Shown: positions 1 through 9,474, counted from the first letter of the stretch. The stretch is DNA of 34,497 nt from Desulfobacterales bacterium (GCA_024637225.1 JAGXFP010000059.1:1-34497); one strand, 5' to 3'. Made by a program: numbers and translations. The notes: generated by a model from the sequence alone, not told the origin.

Positions 1-41
1 GAACTAATTTGTTGCTACCTATGTGTTCAATTTCACGTCTC

Positions 42-121
42 CGTCACCCCGGCATGTTTTGAGCCGGGGTCCAGTATATAGTGAAAGCCTGGATTCCGGC
101 TAAAAACATGCCGGAATGACG
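42..121. repeat. Paired inverted palindromic repeats
   Basis: Two similar palindromic units face each other. The first (42-74) has stem ACCCCGGC/GCCGGGGT. The second (89-121) has stem ATTCCGGC/GCCGGAAT around TAAAAACAT. The second unit, reverse complemented, matches the first at most positions. The same paired arrangement recurs at 23,439-23,585. This is a dispersed intergenic hairpin repeat with no coding content. Confidence 0.75.
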
Positions 122-196
122 AAAGACCTCTGGGTCTGTACGTATAACATGTTGTTATTACATATAAATCTCCAACCAGGAAAGTTGAGTAAAAAT

Positions 197-329
197 CTTC
201 AGATCCAAGGCGCGCAAATTTCGAGGATGAAGCGTACTTCAGTGCGCTGCAATGACGAGAGAATTTGCAGCAACGCAGGAGAGGCGACTTTTTGCGACGC
301 CATCAGTCAAGATGAACTCGCAAAAAGTC
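197..329. repeat. Structured interspersed repeat ending in GACTTTTTGCGA hairpin
   Basis: The block ends in the inverted repeat GACTTTTTGCGA (286-297) / TCGCAAAAAGTC (318-329). It includes an internal dyad around AGCGTACTTCAGTGCGCT. Copies or partial copies of the terminal hairpin occur at 13,686, 13,834 and 13,991. The region 1-345 has no credible gene. A small reading frame at 116-349 lies wholly on these repeats. Confidence 0.7.
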
Positions 330-345
330 CAACGAGGGAAACCCC

Positions 346-3066
346 ATGATCGAAGATGCCCAGACAGTTCAGGATCTGATTCGGGCCTTGCCTGAATATG
401 GTGAAAAGCAGGCGATTGTCGCTTTTCGGAAAGAGGATACCGAGATCAAGTCCTACGAGGATCTGTTCGGGGCCGTCGCCGGACTTGGCTCGGGACTAGC
501 GAAAAACGTCAAGCAGGAAGGCGCAACCGTCGCTCTCTGCGGCGGCAACAGTCCGGCCTGGGTCATTGCCGCCCTGGCTGTGATCTATTCGGGCAATGTC
601 CTGCTCCCCGTTGATCAGCAGGCGGACGGGGAGACGCTCGAGCATATTTTCCGGGACAGCGGAGCCGGGGTGGTTTTCGCCGACGGGGAGACCGCCGAGA
701 AGATCGGCACTCTGGACCTGCCGGCAAAGCCCCGGATCTACCGGCTCGATCTCAACGAGGGCGAAGAGGGCTGGTTCGCGGCCGCGGCCGCCGAACCGGA
801 AGATCCCCCAGGGGTCGCCCCGGAGCAGACGGCCGTGCTCTTTTATACTTCCGGGACCACCGGGGCGCCAAAAGGGGTGCCCCTCAGCCATGCCAATCTG
901 GTCAGCCAGCCCGAGGCGATTGTGCAAACGGCGTTTATCATCGCCGGTGACCGGGTTCTGCTGCCCCTGCCCCTGCACCATGTCTATCCTTTTGTGGTGG
1001 GCATGCTGACTCCCCTGGCCATGGGGCTGCCGCTGATCTTTCCAGACTCGCTGACCGGCCGGGCGATCATCAGGGCCGTGGCGGAAGGCGGGGCGACAAT
1101 TATCATCGGCGTGCCGCGCCTCTACCGGACCCTTTATGACGGGATCCGTTCAAGGATCACCGAGCGGGGCCGGATCGCCGCTTTGGCATTTGAGGGACTC
1201 CTCGGGTTATCCAGGCTGCTGCGGCGCCGTTTCGGCTTCCTGGCCGGACGCCGCCTCTTTGCTTTTATCCACCACCAGTTCGGCTCATCCCTGCGGCTTC
1301 TGGCTTCCGGCGGCTCCGCCCTTGACGAGCAGCTGGCCCGTAATCTCGAAGGGTTGGGCTGGCAGGTCGCCGTGGGTTACGGACTCACCGAAACCTCGCC
1401 GATGTTGACCGTCAACCTGCCGGGCAGCGGCAGACTGGGCAGTGTGGGAAAAGCGATCAAGGGGGTGGAGATCTCGATTGCCGAGTCGGCGGACTCTCCG
1501 TCAGGTTCCGGAAGTTCCGCTGAAAAAACCGGAGAAGTCCTGGTCCGGGGGCCGAATGTCTTCGGCGGCTATCTGCACCTGCCGGAAAAAAACAGGGAAG
1601 CCTTTACGGAAGAGGGCCGGTACCGCACCGGCGATCTCGGCCGTCTCGACCGGGAAGGATTTTTGTATCTGCGCGGCCGCTCCAAAACCTTGATGGTCAC
1701 CGAGAGCGGCGAGAACCTGCAGCCCGATGAAATCGAGGAAATTTATGGGGCGCACTCCGCCATTCGGGAGATCGGCGTTTTCCTGAACCAGGGGAGACTG
1801 ACCGGCATAATCGTGCCTGACCTCAAAATGACCGAGCAAGGCGAGAGCGGCATCGAAGAGATCGTCCGCCGGGCCGTTGCCGAAAAATCCGGGGGCTTGC
1901 CGAGTTACAAGGCTCTGGACGAATATGTGATCACCAGGCAATCCCTGCCGCGAACCAGGCTCGGCAAGATCCGGAGGCACCTGCTGGAGGAGCGCTACCG
2001 CCAGGCAAAAAAAGAAAAAGAGGAGGAGGGCGGCAGCAGGGGGGCGATCCCCCTTTCCGAAATGTCGGACCGGGACCAGGCGCTCCTGGAGGATAAAAAT
2101 GCCAGGGAGATCTGGAACTGGCTCAGCCGGAAATACACCGACCGGAAACTTACTCCGGACAGCAGTCCGAGATTCGATCTGGGCATCGACTCCCTGGAAT
2201 GGCTGGATGTTTCCCTGGAAGTGCAGCAGCGCACCGGAGTCGAGCTTGGCGAGGAGGCTATCGGCAACATCGAAACGGTCCGCGACCTGCTGGAGGAGGT
2301 GGGGCGGCAGGCGCAATCCGGCACCGGGGTGGATCCGGAACGGCCGCTCCGGGACCCGGAAGCGGTGCTTGACGACGAGCAGAAGCGCTGGCTCCAACCT
2401 CTCGGCCCGGTCATGTCACTGATGCGGCGCGGCATGTATTATCTCAATCGGCTGCTTATCAAAATCTTCTTCGGACTGGAAGTTGTCGGCAGGGAGAACC
2501 TGCCCGGGAGGGGACAATATCTTATCGCCCCCAACCACCTGAGTTTCCTGGATCCGCTGATCATCACCGCCGCCATTCCCTATCCCGTTCTCAGCCGCAC
2601 CTTTTTCGCGGGCCGGACCGGAATCGCCTTCCGGAACCCTCTTTTCCGGTTTGTCAGCCGCCTCGCCCAGGCGGTGCCGATTGACTACCAGCATGCCGTA
2701 TCGTCCAGTCTCGCCTTTGGCTCCGCCGTGCTGAACCGGGAAAAGAACCTGATCTGGTTCCCCGAGGGAGGCCGGTCGTCCGATGGCACTCTCCAGGAAT
2801 TCAAAGCCGGGATCGGCCTGCTCCTCGAGCACCACGATGTTTCAGTGGTGCCCGTTTATATCGACGGCACCTATGAAGCCCTGCCCAGGGGAGCCCGATT
2901 GCCCAAGTTCCGCAAGATAACCCTGGTTTTCGGCAAACCGCTCTCCCGGGACAAACTCGGGGAGGGAGGCCTGGAGGAAAGCGCCCGGGACAGAATCAGA
3001 AACGGTCTCCGCCGCGAAGTGGCCCGGCTGGCCAAAAAAACCGGGAAAGAGGATGCCGGCCGCTAA
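346..3066 (+). CDS. Acyl-AMP ligase / acyl carrier / PlsC acyltransferase fusion
   Basis: A 906-residue three-module protein. Residues about 1-560 are an AMP-forming acyl-CoA/acyl-ACP synthetase: P-loop YTSGTTG from Tyr167, a GYGLTETSP motif, YRTGDLG, and the C-terminal catalytic lysine in LGK (Lys541). Residues about 590-665 resemble an acyl carrier domain with GIDSLEW, Ser616 being the likely phosphopantetheine site. Residues about 700-895 are a PlsC/LPLAT acyltransferase with the HX4D box NHLSFLD (His731, Asp736) and FPEGGRS (805-811). The combination implies that a fatty acid is activated, loaded on the built-in carrier and transferred to a lysophospholipid or other glycerol acceptor, as in the Aas acyl-recycling logic. 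The substrate is unknown. Start at 346 has a GAGGG-type ribosome site. Its 3' end overlaps the next gene by 14 bp. Confidence 0.9.
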   Translation: MIEDAQTVQDLIRALPEYGEKQAIVAFRKEDTEIKSYEDLFGAVAGLGSGLAKNVKQEGATVALCGGNSPAWVIAALAVIYSGNVLLPVDQQADGETLEHIFRDSGAGVVFADGETAEKIGTLDLPAKPRIYRLDLNEGEEGWFAAAAAEPEDPPGVAPEQTAVLFYTSGTTGAPKGVPLSHANLVSQPEAIVQTAFIIAGDRVLLPLPLHHVYPFVVGMLTPLAMGLPLIFPDSLTGRAIIRAVAEGGATIIIGVPRLYRTLYDGIRSRITERGRIAALAFEGLLGLSRLLRRRFGFLAGRRLFAFIHHQFGSSLRLLASGGSALDEQLARNLEGLGWQVAVGYGLTETSPMLTVNLPGSGRLGSVGKAIKGVEISIAESADSPSGSGSSAEKTGEVLVRGPNVFGGYLHLPEKNREAFTEEGRYRTGDLGRLDREGFLYLRGRSKTLMVTESGENLQPDEIEEIYGAHSAIREIGVFLNQGRLTGIIVPDLKMTEQGESGIEEIVRRAVAEKSGGLPSYKALDEYVITRQSLPRTRLGKIRRHLLEERYRQAKKEKEEEGGSRGAIPLSEMSDRDQALLEDKNAREIWNWLSRKYTDRKLTPDSSPRFDLGIDSLEWLDVSLEVQQRTGVELGEEAIGNIETVRDLLEEVGRQAQSGTGVDPERPLRDPEAVLDDEQKRWLQPLGPVMSLMRRGMYYLNRLLIKIFFGLEVVGRENLPGRGQYLIAPNHLSFLDPLIITAAIPYPVLSRTFFAGRTGIAFRNPLFRFVSRLAQAVPIDYQHAVSSSLAFGSAVLNREKNLIWFPEGGRSSDGTLQEFKAGIGLLLEHHDVSVVPVYIDGTYEALPRGARLPKFRKITLVFGKPLSRDKLGEGGLEESARDRIRNGLRREVARLAKKTGKEDAGR

Positions 3067-4399
3067 CGGAGATCGGCGGCCGGCTGGCGAGGCCGTCGAA
3101 TATGCCGGCAGGCCGGGCCTGATTTCCTGGGCCATGTACGACTGGGCCAACAGCGCCTTTGTCACCGTGATCCAGACCTTCATCTTCGCCGCCTACTTTA
3201 CCCAGCGGATTGCGGTGGACGAAACCGCCGGCAGCAATCTCTGGGGTAACACCATCGGCATCGCCGGTCTGCTGGTGGCCTTCGGCGGGCCGGTCCTCGG
3301 CGCCATTGCCGATCAGAGCGGGCGCCGCAAGCCGTGGCTGCTGTTTTTCACCAGCCTCTGTGTCGTCTGCACCGCCCTGCTCTGGTTCATGAAACCGGAC
3401 AACTCATTTACGGTGCCGGCGCTGCTTCTGGTCGGCGCCGCGATTATCTGTTTCGAATTCGCTTCGATCTTCTATAACGCCATGCTGCCGGATCTGACCC
3501 CGGAGGATCACCTGGGCCGCTGGTCCGGTTGGGGCTGGGGCTTGGGCTACGCGGGGGGACTCCTCTGCCTGGTGGCGGCCCTGGTGCTGTTCATGGACGG
3601 CGAAAATGCCTGGATCGAGCTGAACCGGGAGACCGGTGGTGATGTGCGGGCGACTTTTCTGCTGGTTGCGGGATGGTATCTGTTTTTTTCAATCCCACTG
3701 TTCCTGGTCACTCCGGACAGAAAACAGATCGCCATGTCCCGACGGACCGCGGTGCAAAGGGGTTTGCGGCAGCTCTATCAGACAATAAGGGAGGTCCGGC
3801 GCTACGGAAATATCTTCAGGTTTCTCATTGCCAGGATGATTTTCGTGGACGGTCTGGCCACGGTCTTTGTCTTCGGGGGGATTTACGCGGCCACCGTGTT
3901 CGGGATGGATGAAAAGGATGTACTGCTCTTCGGGATCGGTCTCAATGTCTCCGCCGGGATCGGCGCGGCCCTTTTTGCCTTTATCGACGACAGGGTGGGA
4001 GCCCGGAAGACCATTCTTATCTCCCTGGGCGGACTGGTGCTGACCAGCCTGTTGATCCTGACGGTCAGCCAGACCCTGCTCTTCTGGGTGTTCAGCCTGA
4101 TTCTGGGCATCTTTGTCGGTCCCTGCCAGGCCTCAAGCCGTTCCTATCTGGCCAGGATGGCGCCGGTCGATCTGCGCAACGAAATGTTCGGGCTCTTTGC
4201 CCTGTCGGGGAAGGCCACCGCCTTTCTGGGGCCGGTGCTGGTCGGCTGGATAACCTATCTGTCAGGCAGCCAGCGCATCGGGATGAGCACTATAGTGTTC
4301 TTTTTCATCGGCGGTTTTTTTCTGATGCTGACCGTAGCTGACGACTACCGGCAGCGAGCCGGGAAGAACCGGCAAAGGGGGAGCGTTCCCACAACATGA
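3053..4399 (+). CDS. UMF1/Atg22-like MFS transporter
   Basis: A 448-residue polytopic membrane protein with roughly 12 hydrophobic segments. The N-terminal signature SWAMYDWANSAF (25-36) is typical of the UMF1 branch of the major facilitator superfamily, which includes the fungal vacuolar effluxer Atg22. It is followed by an MFS loop motif (GAIADQSGRRKPW). The transported substrate cannot be predicted. The ATG lies inside the last codons of the acyltransferase gene, so the two are probably co-translated, which may point to a lipid or membrane-related solute. The gene converges with the minus-strand gene downstream. Only 28 bp separate them, and these hold the 10-bp palindrome CCGGCGCCGG at 4,418-4,427. 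Confidence 0.88.
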   Translation: MPAANGDRRPAGEAVEYAGRPGLISWAMYDWANSAFVTVIQTFIFAAYFTQRIAVDETAGSNLWGNTIGIAGLLVAFGGPVLGAIADQSGRRKPWLLFFTSLCVVCTALLWFMKPDNSFTVPALLLVGAAIICFEFASIFYNAMLPDLTPEDHLGRWSGWGWGLGYAGGLLCLVAALVLFMDGENAWIELNRETGGDVRATFLLVAGWYLFFSIPLFLVTPDRKQIAMSRRTAVQRGLRQLYQTIREVRRYGNIFRFLIARMIFVDGLATVFVFGGIYAATVFGMDEKDVLLFGIGLNVSAGIGAALFAFIDDRVGARKTILISLGGLVLTSLLILTVSQTLLFWVFSLILGIFVGPCQASSRSYLARMAPVDLRNEMFGLFALSGKATAFLGPVLVGWITYLSGSQRIGMSTIVFFFIGGFFLMLTVADDYRQRAGKNRQRGSVPTT

Positions 4400-4427
4400 G
4401 ATTTCTTCCTGGCTCTGCCGGCGCCGG

Positions 4428-5588
4428 TCAATAACGCAGAATCGCGGCGATTTTGCTCTCAACCACCATTTCTTCCTGTTTTCTGACATAAACCGTGCCG
4501 CGGTTGCTGAGAGTCCGGGCAACGGCGAGATCGAAGAGGTCCACGGCCTCGGGGACCTGTTTGCCGGTGAACTCCACCCGGCGGCTGCCGGGATCGTAAA
4601 TCCCCCATTCTTCGGCTTCTTCGCTGGCAAAAAGGGTTTCGATCCGGCCATCATCGCCGGCCGCGACGATTTCGCCAAGATCGGTAATGGCCCGGCCGGT
4701 GCCATGCAGTTCCAGAAACTTTTCCCGGGCCGCTGTTTCCTTTTCGGCAAAGAGCGGCGCCACCAGCTGCCAGCCCCGGTTGTGGAGCTCTTGCGGGTTC
4801 AGGGCTTCGGGATTGGTATTAAGGCTTTCCGGGATCAGCAACCCGGATGAATCCGCTTCCCGGTACAGGGGCGGCAGGGATTCGACTCCGGCCACCACCA
4901 CCGGGATATTCTCCTCATAGAAAACCGGATAAAGAGATTTATCGAGCTCTTGAAAAAACCGGCTGGTATTTTGGCGATCTTCGTCAATGCCCACCCCCTG
5001 GCCGTGGTACACTGCATCCCTTCTGCCGCCGGCGGCGCCGGTGCCGGCGGAACCGGTGTGATACTGCAATTGACTCTGGGGGTCGTCGTATTTGAGCGTG
5101 TCCGCGAGACTTGTCGGCGCCCCTTCGGGCAGGCTGACTTCGGTGGCGGTGAAACGGCTCGCCATAAATAGCCTGGTCTGGTTCTTATCGAGAGCCAGGA
5201 TAAAGAACCGGCCGTCGCCGGTGAACAGGGGAATCAGGGGCTTAACCATGAATCGCCTGGCCACGCCCACCGATTCGTTGAAACTCCTCGGCAGGGAGAG
5301 CCTGTCCCGCATCCCGTCGCAGAGGAAGACGGCCAGGCCTTCGCTGCCGAGATTTTTCCAGAAAGCGCTATCCCTGGTCAGTTCAAATTCCGGGGCCAGA
5401 TAGTCGGCGGCGACCGGCGGACGCATGCCTTTTTCGACGAGCATTTTTTCGGCCCGGGCCGCCAGATTTTTATAGCGGAGAGGATCCTGGGTATCTCCAC
5501 GCCGATGGACCGGCAGATAAATGGAGATGCAGTAGTCGGATTTTTTTTCAATCAAGTCTTCGATGTATCTGTGTCCCGGAATCGTCAT
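4428..5588 (-). CDS. eRF1-like (baeRF-family) protein
   Basis: A 386-residue soluble protein resembling the bacterial archaeo-eukaryotic release factor (baeRF) families described by Burroughs and Aravind. Features seen: an N-terminal region with CISIYLPVHRRG, a middle region with LAVFLCDG and FFILALDKNQTRLF, and a C-terminal eRF1/Pelota domain-3-like half ending VYVRKQEEM. Bacterial members are proposed to act on ribosomes or RNA, but no member's role is firmly settled as far as I know. It is monocistronic, and its start faces away from the UPF0182 gene across a 553-bp divergent region. Start ATG at 5,588. Family call is good; the subfamily number is uncertain. Confidence 0.72.
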   Translation of the reverse strand: MTIPGHRYIEDLIEKKSDYCISIYLPVHRRGDTQDPLRYKNLAARAEKMLVEKGMRPPVAADYLAPEFELTRDSAFWKNLGSEGLAVFLCDGMRDRLSLPRSFNESVGVARRFMVKPLIPLFTGDGRFFILALDKNQTRLFMASRFTATEVSLPEGAPTSLADTLKYDDPQSQLQYHTGSAGTGAAGGRRDAVYHGQGVGIDEDRQNTSRFFQELDKSLYPVFYEENIPVVVAGVESLPPLYREADSSGLLIPESLNTNPEALNPQELHNRGWQLVAPLFAEKETAAREKFLELHGTGRAITDLGEIVAAGDDGRIETLFASEEAEEWGIYDPGSRRVEFTGKQVPEAVDLFDLAVARTLSNRGTVYVRKQEEMVVESKIAAILRY

Positions 5589-6141
5589 TGGCTGAACCTT
5601 TTTGTCTAACTGAAATTATGCTCCGGAGATTCCTCTTCGGGTAAGGGATTCGCCCTGCCCGAATCGGCCCCTTTACGCTTCTGCGCCGCCACCGATGGTG
5701 ATGGTTTACCGGTTATTCCAGCAATATCCATGCCGCAGTATCTCTTGCATCAAGGGACGATCCGCCGCCGGTCACTATTATCAAGATTGTTGCCCACTTG
5801 CATCTGTACTGTTCTCGAACGGCAAGGATTCAGGATTTAGTTGCAAAAACCTTGTGCTATTCCTGCCTGATGGGACAGCGTCCTATGCGGTAGGACAATC
5901 AGCGCGTGGTTTCCCTTTTCAGCCGTTTCGAAGACTTCCTCTCCTTGGGTCAGCCTTGAATCTCCATGAAATAGTATCAAGGCGGGTCCCCCCTCCGCAA
6001 TCGACCGCGAGGCGATGGCACATTTTGTGCAATTTTCTATACGGGGACCCGGATATCCATGCAATTACGGGGTTCGAGCGCCAGGCCGAACCGGAAAGGG
6101 TTTTTCTCTCATACTCTGAATCCCTGAGATAAGGAGCTCCC
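5589..6141. other. Divergent intergenic region with repeats, no gene seen
   Basis: The 553 bp between the divergent baeRF-like and UPF0182 genes should hold both promoters. I see no convincing coding sequence. The open frame at 5,695-6,132 is rich in Cys/Pro/Arg, has no family likeness and crosses a repeat. A repeat unit at 5,776-5,836 is shared with 9,713-9,774. The ribosome site AAGGAG at 6,131-6,136 serves the next gene. Confidence 0.6.
5776..5836 (+). repeat. Interspersed repeat, copy 1 (about 61 bp)
   Basis: This stretch (from TATTATCAA through TTGCATCTG and TTCTCGAACG to GATTCAGGAT) aligns base by base with 9,713-9,774 at most positions. Both copies lie in the same orientation shortly upstream of a plus-strand gene. 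Shorter relatives of its GATTCAGGAT end occur elsewhere in the window. Confidence 0.75.
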
Positions 6142-8955
6142 ATGTATATCGTCTTATTGATCATTCTGCTGCTTCCGGCCTTTCTTCTGGTCAGAAGCGG
6201 CATCGGTAACAGGCGGCCGCTCTTTTTGGTCGGGGGGATCGGTTGGGGGGCGCTGGTCGTCCTGTTTTTTCTTTTCCTGAGTTTCTGGGGGGAGGTGCTC
6301 TGGTTTGAGGCTCTCGGCTTCGGGAAAAGATTCTGGACCGAGATTCTGGCCAAGGCTGGGATTATGGCCGGCGGCGGCGCCTTTTCGGCTCTGGTCATGT
6401 TCCTGATGGTAGGACGACGTAGCAGCCTTGCCCCGGTTGCCGCCCTGGTCGGGCTGGTAATCGGCGCCTCCTGGGGGATCAGGTACTGGGAGGAACTCCT
6501 CTTATACCTGAACCGGGTCGAGACGACTCTTACCGAACCGGTCCTGGGACTTTCCACCGCTTTTTACCTGTTCATTCTGCCCTTTTTCGACGCCCTGTTC
6601 CTGTTGCTGCTGCTGACCGCGGCACTCGGGCTGCTTTTCACCATCGGCGCCCATTTCATTACTCTGGTTCCCGACAATTCCAAGCTCTATCTGCGGGAGA
6701 AAAACCACGGCGACGAGGAGCAATATCAGGCCTCGGCAAGTCGTTTTTATGTCAACGCCGCTCTGCTGTTCTTTGCCCTGGCCGCCGGCTGCTGGCTTGG
6801 GCGCTATCATCTTCTCTATTCCACCTGGGGCGCGGTGGCCGGGCCGGGCTGGACCGATATCCATCTCCGGCTGCCGGTTCTGGCCGGGTTGCCGTTTCTG
6901 GTCGCGGCGGCCGGGCTCCTGCTGCTCTGGATCGCCTCGGGACGCTCCTGGCCCGGGGAGAAGCTGTCCAGCCTGCAAAACCGGCGAGCGCCGCTGTTGA
7001 TCGTGGCCGGAACGGGCGCCTTGCTGGCCACCATTGCGATCGTGCTGTTTACCATGGTGCCCACCCTGGTCCAGTGGCTGGTGGTGGAACCGAACGAGAT
7101 AACCAGGGAAAAACCATACATCGCCAACAACATCAATTTTACCCGGCACGGCTTCGGATTGCACCGGGTCGAGGTAAGAGAGTTCCCCGTCTCCGGAGAA
7201 TTCGATCGGCGGACCGTGGAGGCCAATACCGGGCTGCTCGATAATGTCCGCCTCTGGGACCACCGCGCCCTGAATGCCGTCTATAAACAGTTTCAGGAAA
7301 TCCGCCTCTATTATGAATTTGTAGATGTGGATATCGACCGCTACACGGTGGGGGACGATTACCGCCAGATGATGGTTTCGGCCCGGGAAATGCAGCCCGG
7401 CAACCTGCCGTTGCAGAGCCAGACCTTTGTCAATCGCCGGTTCAAGTATACCCACGGCAACGGGATCACCCTGACCCCGGTAAGCGAATTCACCCCGGAA
7501 GGCCTGCCCAATCTGCTGATCAAGGATATCCCGCCCAAGAGTTCGCACCCCGATCTGGCCATCGACCAGGCGCGGATCTATTATGGCGAATTGACCGAAG
7601 ATTATGTCATCGCCAACAGCAGCGAGAAAGAGTTCGATTACCCCAGCGGCTCGGAGAATGTCTATAACCGCTATGCCGGCACGGGCGGCGTCATGATCGA
7701 CAACCTCTGGCGCAGGTTTCTCTTCGGCTGGAAATTCGACGGCACCCGGCTGCTGTTTTCCGGCTATCCCACCGCGGAAAGCCGCATCCTCTTTTACCGC
7801 CGGATCAGGGAAAGGCTTGCCAAGGCCGCGCCGTTTCTGGTTTTTGACGATGATCCTTACATAGTCCTCGCCGGGGGGAGGCTATACTGGCTCGTCGACG
7901 GTTATACGACCTCGGATTACTATCCCTACAGCGCCCCGTTTTACGCGCGGGAGAGGATCGAGTACCGCAACGGCGGCGAGCGCATGGTCTCCAGCCGGGC
8001 CAGTTATGGTCTGGACGGGGTCAACTACATCCGCAACTCGGTCAAGGCGGTGGTCGACGCCTATACAGGCGAGGTCAGCTTCTATGTTTTTGAGGAAGAG
8101 GATCCGCTGGTGATGGCCTGGCGGAAGGTTTTTCCGGAACTGTTCAGGGACCGGCAGGAAATGTTGCCGGCCCTTGCTGACCATGTCCGCTATCCTACCG
8201 ACATGCTCCTGGTCCAGGGGCTGGTCTATGCCAAGTATCACATGATCGATCCCCGGGTCTTTTACAATCAGGAGGATCTGTGGGTCCGGGCCACCGAGAA
8301 GTATTACAACCAGGTTCAGCCCCTGCAGCCCTATTACGTGATGTGGGAAGTGCCCGGTTCCGATCAGCTCGAATTCGTCCTGATTCTGCCCTTTACCCCC
8401 AAAAACCGCCAGGTGATGATCGGCTGGATCGCCGGGATGTGCGATGGAGATAATTACGGCCGTTTCCTGGTCTATAAATTTCCCAAGGAAAAGCGGATCC
8501 TGGGTCCTCAGCAGGTGGAAACCAAGATTGACCAGGACCGTTTCCTCTCCGGGCAGTTGACCCTCTGGGACCAGCGGGGTTCAAACGTGATCAGAGGGAA
8601 TGTCCTGGCCATCCCCATCGATAAGACGATTCTCTATGTCGAACCCATCTACCTGCAGGCCGAAACCGCGGCCTACCCCGAACTGCGGCTGGTGATCCTC
8701 ATGCATGACGACGTTCTCACCTACGGCTCGACCTTCAACGAGGCCCTTGAAAATCTGCTGAAGCAGACCGAAGCCGGAGTGTCGGAGGAGGAGGCCCTGC
8801 CCGTGGCCTCGGCCCAATATCTCCAACGGATCCGGCAGGCCGATGAGGCTCTCGCGGCCTACCTGGAGCAGATGGGTAAGGAACGTTTCAGGGAAGCGGC
8901 TGATTCCCTGAGCCGATTACGGGAGATCCTCCGGGAACTCCTGAATAAACAGTGA
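6142..8955 (+). CDS. UPF0182 family large membrane protein
   Basis: A 937-residue protein of the UPF0182 (COG1615) family. The N-terminal third holds about seven hydrophobic segments, with conserved-looking stretches such as FWGEVLWFEALGF near residues 47-59. A large soluble part of about 600 residues follows, rich in aromatic residues (for example YRQMM, DYYPYSAPFYARERIEYRNG, YNQVQPLQPYYVMWEVPGS), ending in a charged helical tail. The length fits the family's usual 900-1000 residues. Function is unknown in the family. A strong AAGGAG site sits 5 bp before the ATG. It appears to be transcribed alone, with a dodecin gene 315 bp downstream. Confidence 0.9.
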   Translation: MYIVLLIILLLPAFLLVRSGIGNRRPLFLVGGIGWGALVVLFFLFLSFWGEVLWFEALGFGKRFWTEILAKAGIMAGGGAFSALVMFLMVGRRSSLAPVAALVGLVIGASWGIRYWEELLLYLNRVETTLTEPVLGLSTAFYLFILPFFDALFLLLLLTAALGLLFTIGAHFITLVPDNSKLYLREKNHGDEEQYQASASRFYVNAALLFFALAAGCWLGRYHLLYSTWGAVAGPGWTDIHLRLPVLAGLPFLVAAAGLLLLWIASGRSWPGEKLSSLQNRRAPLLIVAGTGALLATIAIVLFTMVPTLVQWLVVEPNEITREKPYIANNINFTRHGFGLHRVEVREFPVSGEFDRRTVEANTGLLDNVRLWDHRALNAVYKQFQEIRLYYEFVDVDIDRYTVGDDYRQMMVSAREMQPGNLPLQSQTFVNRRFKYTHGNGITLTPVSEFTPEGLPNLLIKDIPPKSSHPDLAIDQARIYYGELTEDYVIANSSEKEFDYPSGSENVYNRYAGTGGVMIDNLWRRFLFGWKFDGTRLLFSGYPTAESRILFYRRIRERLAKAAPFLVFDDDPYIVLAGGRLYWLVDGYTTSDYYPYSAPFYARERIEYRNGGERMVSSRASYGLDGVNYIRNSVKAVVDAYTGEVSFYVFEEEDPLVMAWRKVFPELFRDRQEMLPALADHVRYPTDMLLVQGLVYAKYHMIDPRVFYNQEDLWVRATEKYYNQVQPLQPYYVMWEVPGSDQLEFVLILPFTPKNRQVMIGWIAGMCDGDNYGRFLVYKFPKEKRILGPQQVETKIDQDRFLSGQLTLWDQRGSNVIRGNVLAIPIDKTILYVEPIYLQAETAAYPELRLVILMHDDVLTYGSTFNEALENLLKQTEAGVSEEEALPVASAQYLQRIRQADEALAAYLEQMGKERFREAADSLSRLREILRELLNKQ

Positions 8956-9270
8956 TATGCCCGGGGAGACGGACCCCGTTCCCGGTTGGGCGGGCAAGAG
9001 TCCTCTCCGGGAAGACATTTCGGGGTTTTTTGCAGACCCGGGCGGGGGGATTTACAGAAGCATAGCGCGGATGGCGGCACCGCGCCTCTTAACCGCCGGT
9101 AACGATCTCCCCTTGAGTTTGGGCCGCCGGTACTGGCACGGTTATTGTACTTGAACTGAATTGATCAAAGGCTTAACGGCAGGAGCGGGATTTTGCGGAT
9201 GAAAGGTGATGGCATCCCGTGACTTTTCGGGAACCCGTCAAAAATAAAAAATGAATATGAGGAGAGGAAA
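8956..9270. other. Intergenic region, no gene seen
   Basis: 315 bp separate the UPF0182 and dodecin genes. They contain GC-rich dyads: CCCGGGGAGA near 8,960 can pair with TCTCCGGG near 9,004, and CGGGGTTTTTT follows near 9,020. This may be a terminator but the loop is long, so I do not call one. GAGGAGAGG just before 9,271 is the dodecin ribosome site. Confidence 0.4.
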
Positions 9271-9474
9271 ATGACATCGGTTGCAAAAATTGTGGAATTA
9301 AGTGCCGATTCGGAGAAAAGCTTTGACGATGCAATTGAACTCGGCATCAAACGGGCAACATCGACAATCAAGAATGTCAAAAGCGTCTGGATCAAGGATC
9401 AGGAAGCCCTGGTTGATGAAAACCGGATCAAGGTCTATCGGGTCCATATGAAAGTAACCTTCAGGCTGGAATAA
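9271..9474 (+). CDS. Dodecin (flavin-binding protein), copy 1
   Basis: A 67-residue protein with the dodecin fold pattern: a beta strand, the helix SFDDAIELGIKRA, then strands around SVWIKDQ and VYRVHMKVTF. Trp40 in SVWIKDQ is in the position of the tryptophan that stacks on flavin in characterised dodecins. Twelve subunits form a hollow shell storing or sequestering flavins in the cytoplasm. A strong GAGGAGAGG ribosome site is present. A second dodecin at 15,124-15,327 has the same length and similar sequence, so the genome carries at least two paralogues about 6 kb apart. Confidence 0.92.
   Translation: MTSVAKIVELSADSEKSFDDAIELGIKRATSTIKNVKSVWIKDQEALVDENRIKVYRVHMKVTFRLE

Noticed and set aside
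116..349. 77-aa open frame ahead of the acyl ligase gene
   Set aside because: It lies wholly on interspersed repeats, has no ribosome site and no family likeness.
5695..6132. 145-aa open frame in the divergent region
   Set aside because: Odd composition (Cys, Pro, Arg, Ser rich), overlaps a dispersed repeat, and has no recognisable domain. A strong ribosome site belongs to the following gene.
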